Positions 5,784 to 5,929 of a DNA stretch of 5,929 bases are shown here, one piece after another. The translations under genes were made by a program, and so were the position numbers. The stretch lies in the NCBI GenBank assembly GCA_030600405.1, contig JAUVMD010000099.1, positions 1 through 5,929 on the forward strand. The letters run 5' to 3'. Source of the DNA: Nitrospirota bacterium. Its GTDB lineage: Bacteria; Nitrospinota; Nitrospinia; Nitrospinales; Nitrospinaceae. Every line of letters begins with the position of its first letter. Within the stretch, counting starts at the first letter, position 1. The notes under the pieces are model-generated. The model was given only the letters and a program-made list of their open reading frames with translations, had not been told where the DNA came from and searched no databases.

Positions 5784-5929
5784 ATGATCGAATCCATTTT
5801 ACAGAAAGCCCTTGAAGGCAAACGCATCGACGACACCGAGGCGCTGGAATTGTTTGCGTGCACGGACATGCCCCTGCTCGGCAACGTGGCGACGCGTCTT
5901 GCACGAAAACGACGGGAAACCGACGGCAA
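5784..5929 (+). CDS. N-terminus of a possible MqnC/MqnE-like radical SAM protein (partial)
   Basis: An open frame begins at ATG 5784 and runs off the window end after 48 full codons. The product starts MIESILQKALEGKRIDD and continues with EALELF (19-24), DMPLLGNVA (28-36) and a basic stretch RLARKRRE (38-45). The pattern of an amphipathic helix, a G-[KE]-R-[IL] turn, an EAL-L helix and an LG-A-R segment resembles the leader of the futalosine-pathway radical SAM enzymes MqnE and MqnC (menaquinone synthesis), and more loosely CofH or biotin synthase. The diagnostic CX3CX2C cluster motif lies beyond the window, so the family is not proven. The ribosome binding site is poor (GTGGG at 5769-5773); a GTG at 5769 is an alternative start. 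The 27-nt gap suggests co-transcription with the parvulin gene. Confidence 0.5.
   Translation, partial: MIESILQKALEGKRIDDTEALELFACTDMPLLGNVATRLARKRRETDG

Overview
The window is a stretch of ordinary chromosomal housekeeping genes from a Gram-negative-type bacterium, all on the + strand and tightly packed. Overall base composition is moderately GC-rich, with AT-rich intergenic gaps. The gene set (ATP-dependent PEP carboxykinase, PdxA next to RsmA, a fused SUMT/uroporphyrinogen-III synthase, and a possible futalosine-type radical SAM start) would suit a Nitrospinota, Nitrospirota or deltaproteobacterial-type genome. This is an inference from style and gene content; no rRNA or other taxonomic marker is present.

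Layout. Bases 1-236 hold a possible C-terminal tail of an upstream protein (ending at 83) and an AT-rich leader with a perfect 7-bp inverted repeat. pckA follows (237-1880), then a 44-nt gap with a small hairpin over the ribosome binding site of pdxA (GTG start at 1925). pdxA overlaps rsmA by 4 nt, and rsmA overlaps the cobA-hemD fusion gene by 8 nt, so these three are almost certainly one transcript and translationally coupled. A 169-nt gap (5234-5402) carries a possible folded or terminating element and a good candidate sigma-70 promoter. That promoter would serve a small cytosolic parvulin-type peptidyl-prolyl isomerase gene (5403-5756). After 27 nt comes the N-terminus of a further gene, cut by the window edge, that resembles the start of MqnC/MqnE-type radical SAM enzymes.

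Functionally the genes cover gluconeogenesis or anaplerosis (PckA), pyridoxal phosphate synthesis (PdxA), small-subunit rRNA maturation (RsmA), the tetrapyrrole branch towards siroheme or cobalamin (CobA-HemD), protein folding (parvulin) and possibly menaquinone synthesis. pdxA next to rsmA recalls the E. coli surA-pdxA-rsmA(ksgA) order, in which SurA is itself a parvulin protein; here a small parvulin lies downstream instead.

I saw no mobile element, CRISPR array, tRNA, rRNA or obvious foreign segment, and no sign of a novel multi-gene system. The most interesting points are the parvulin's altered substrate pocket, the inverted repeat in the pckA leader, and possible RNA structures at 1899-1913 and 5265-5327.
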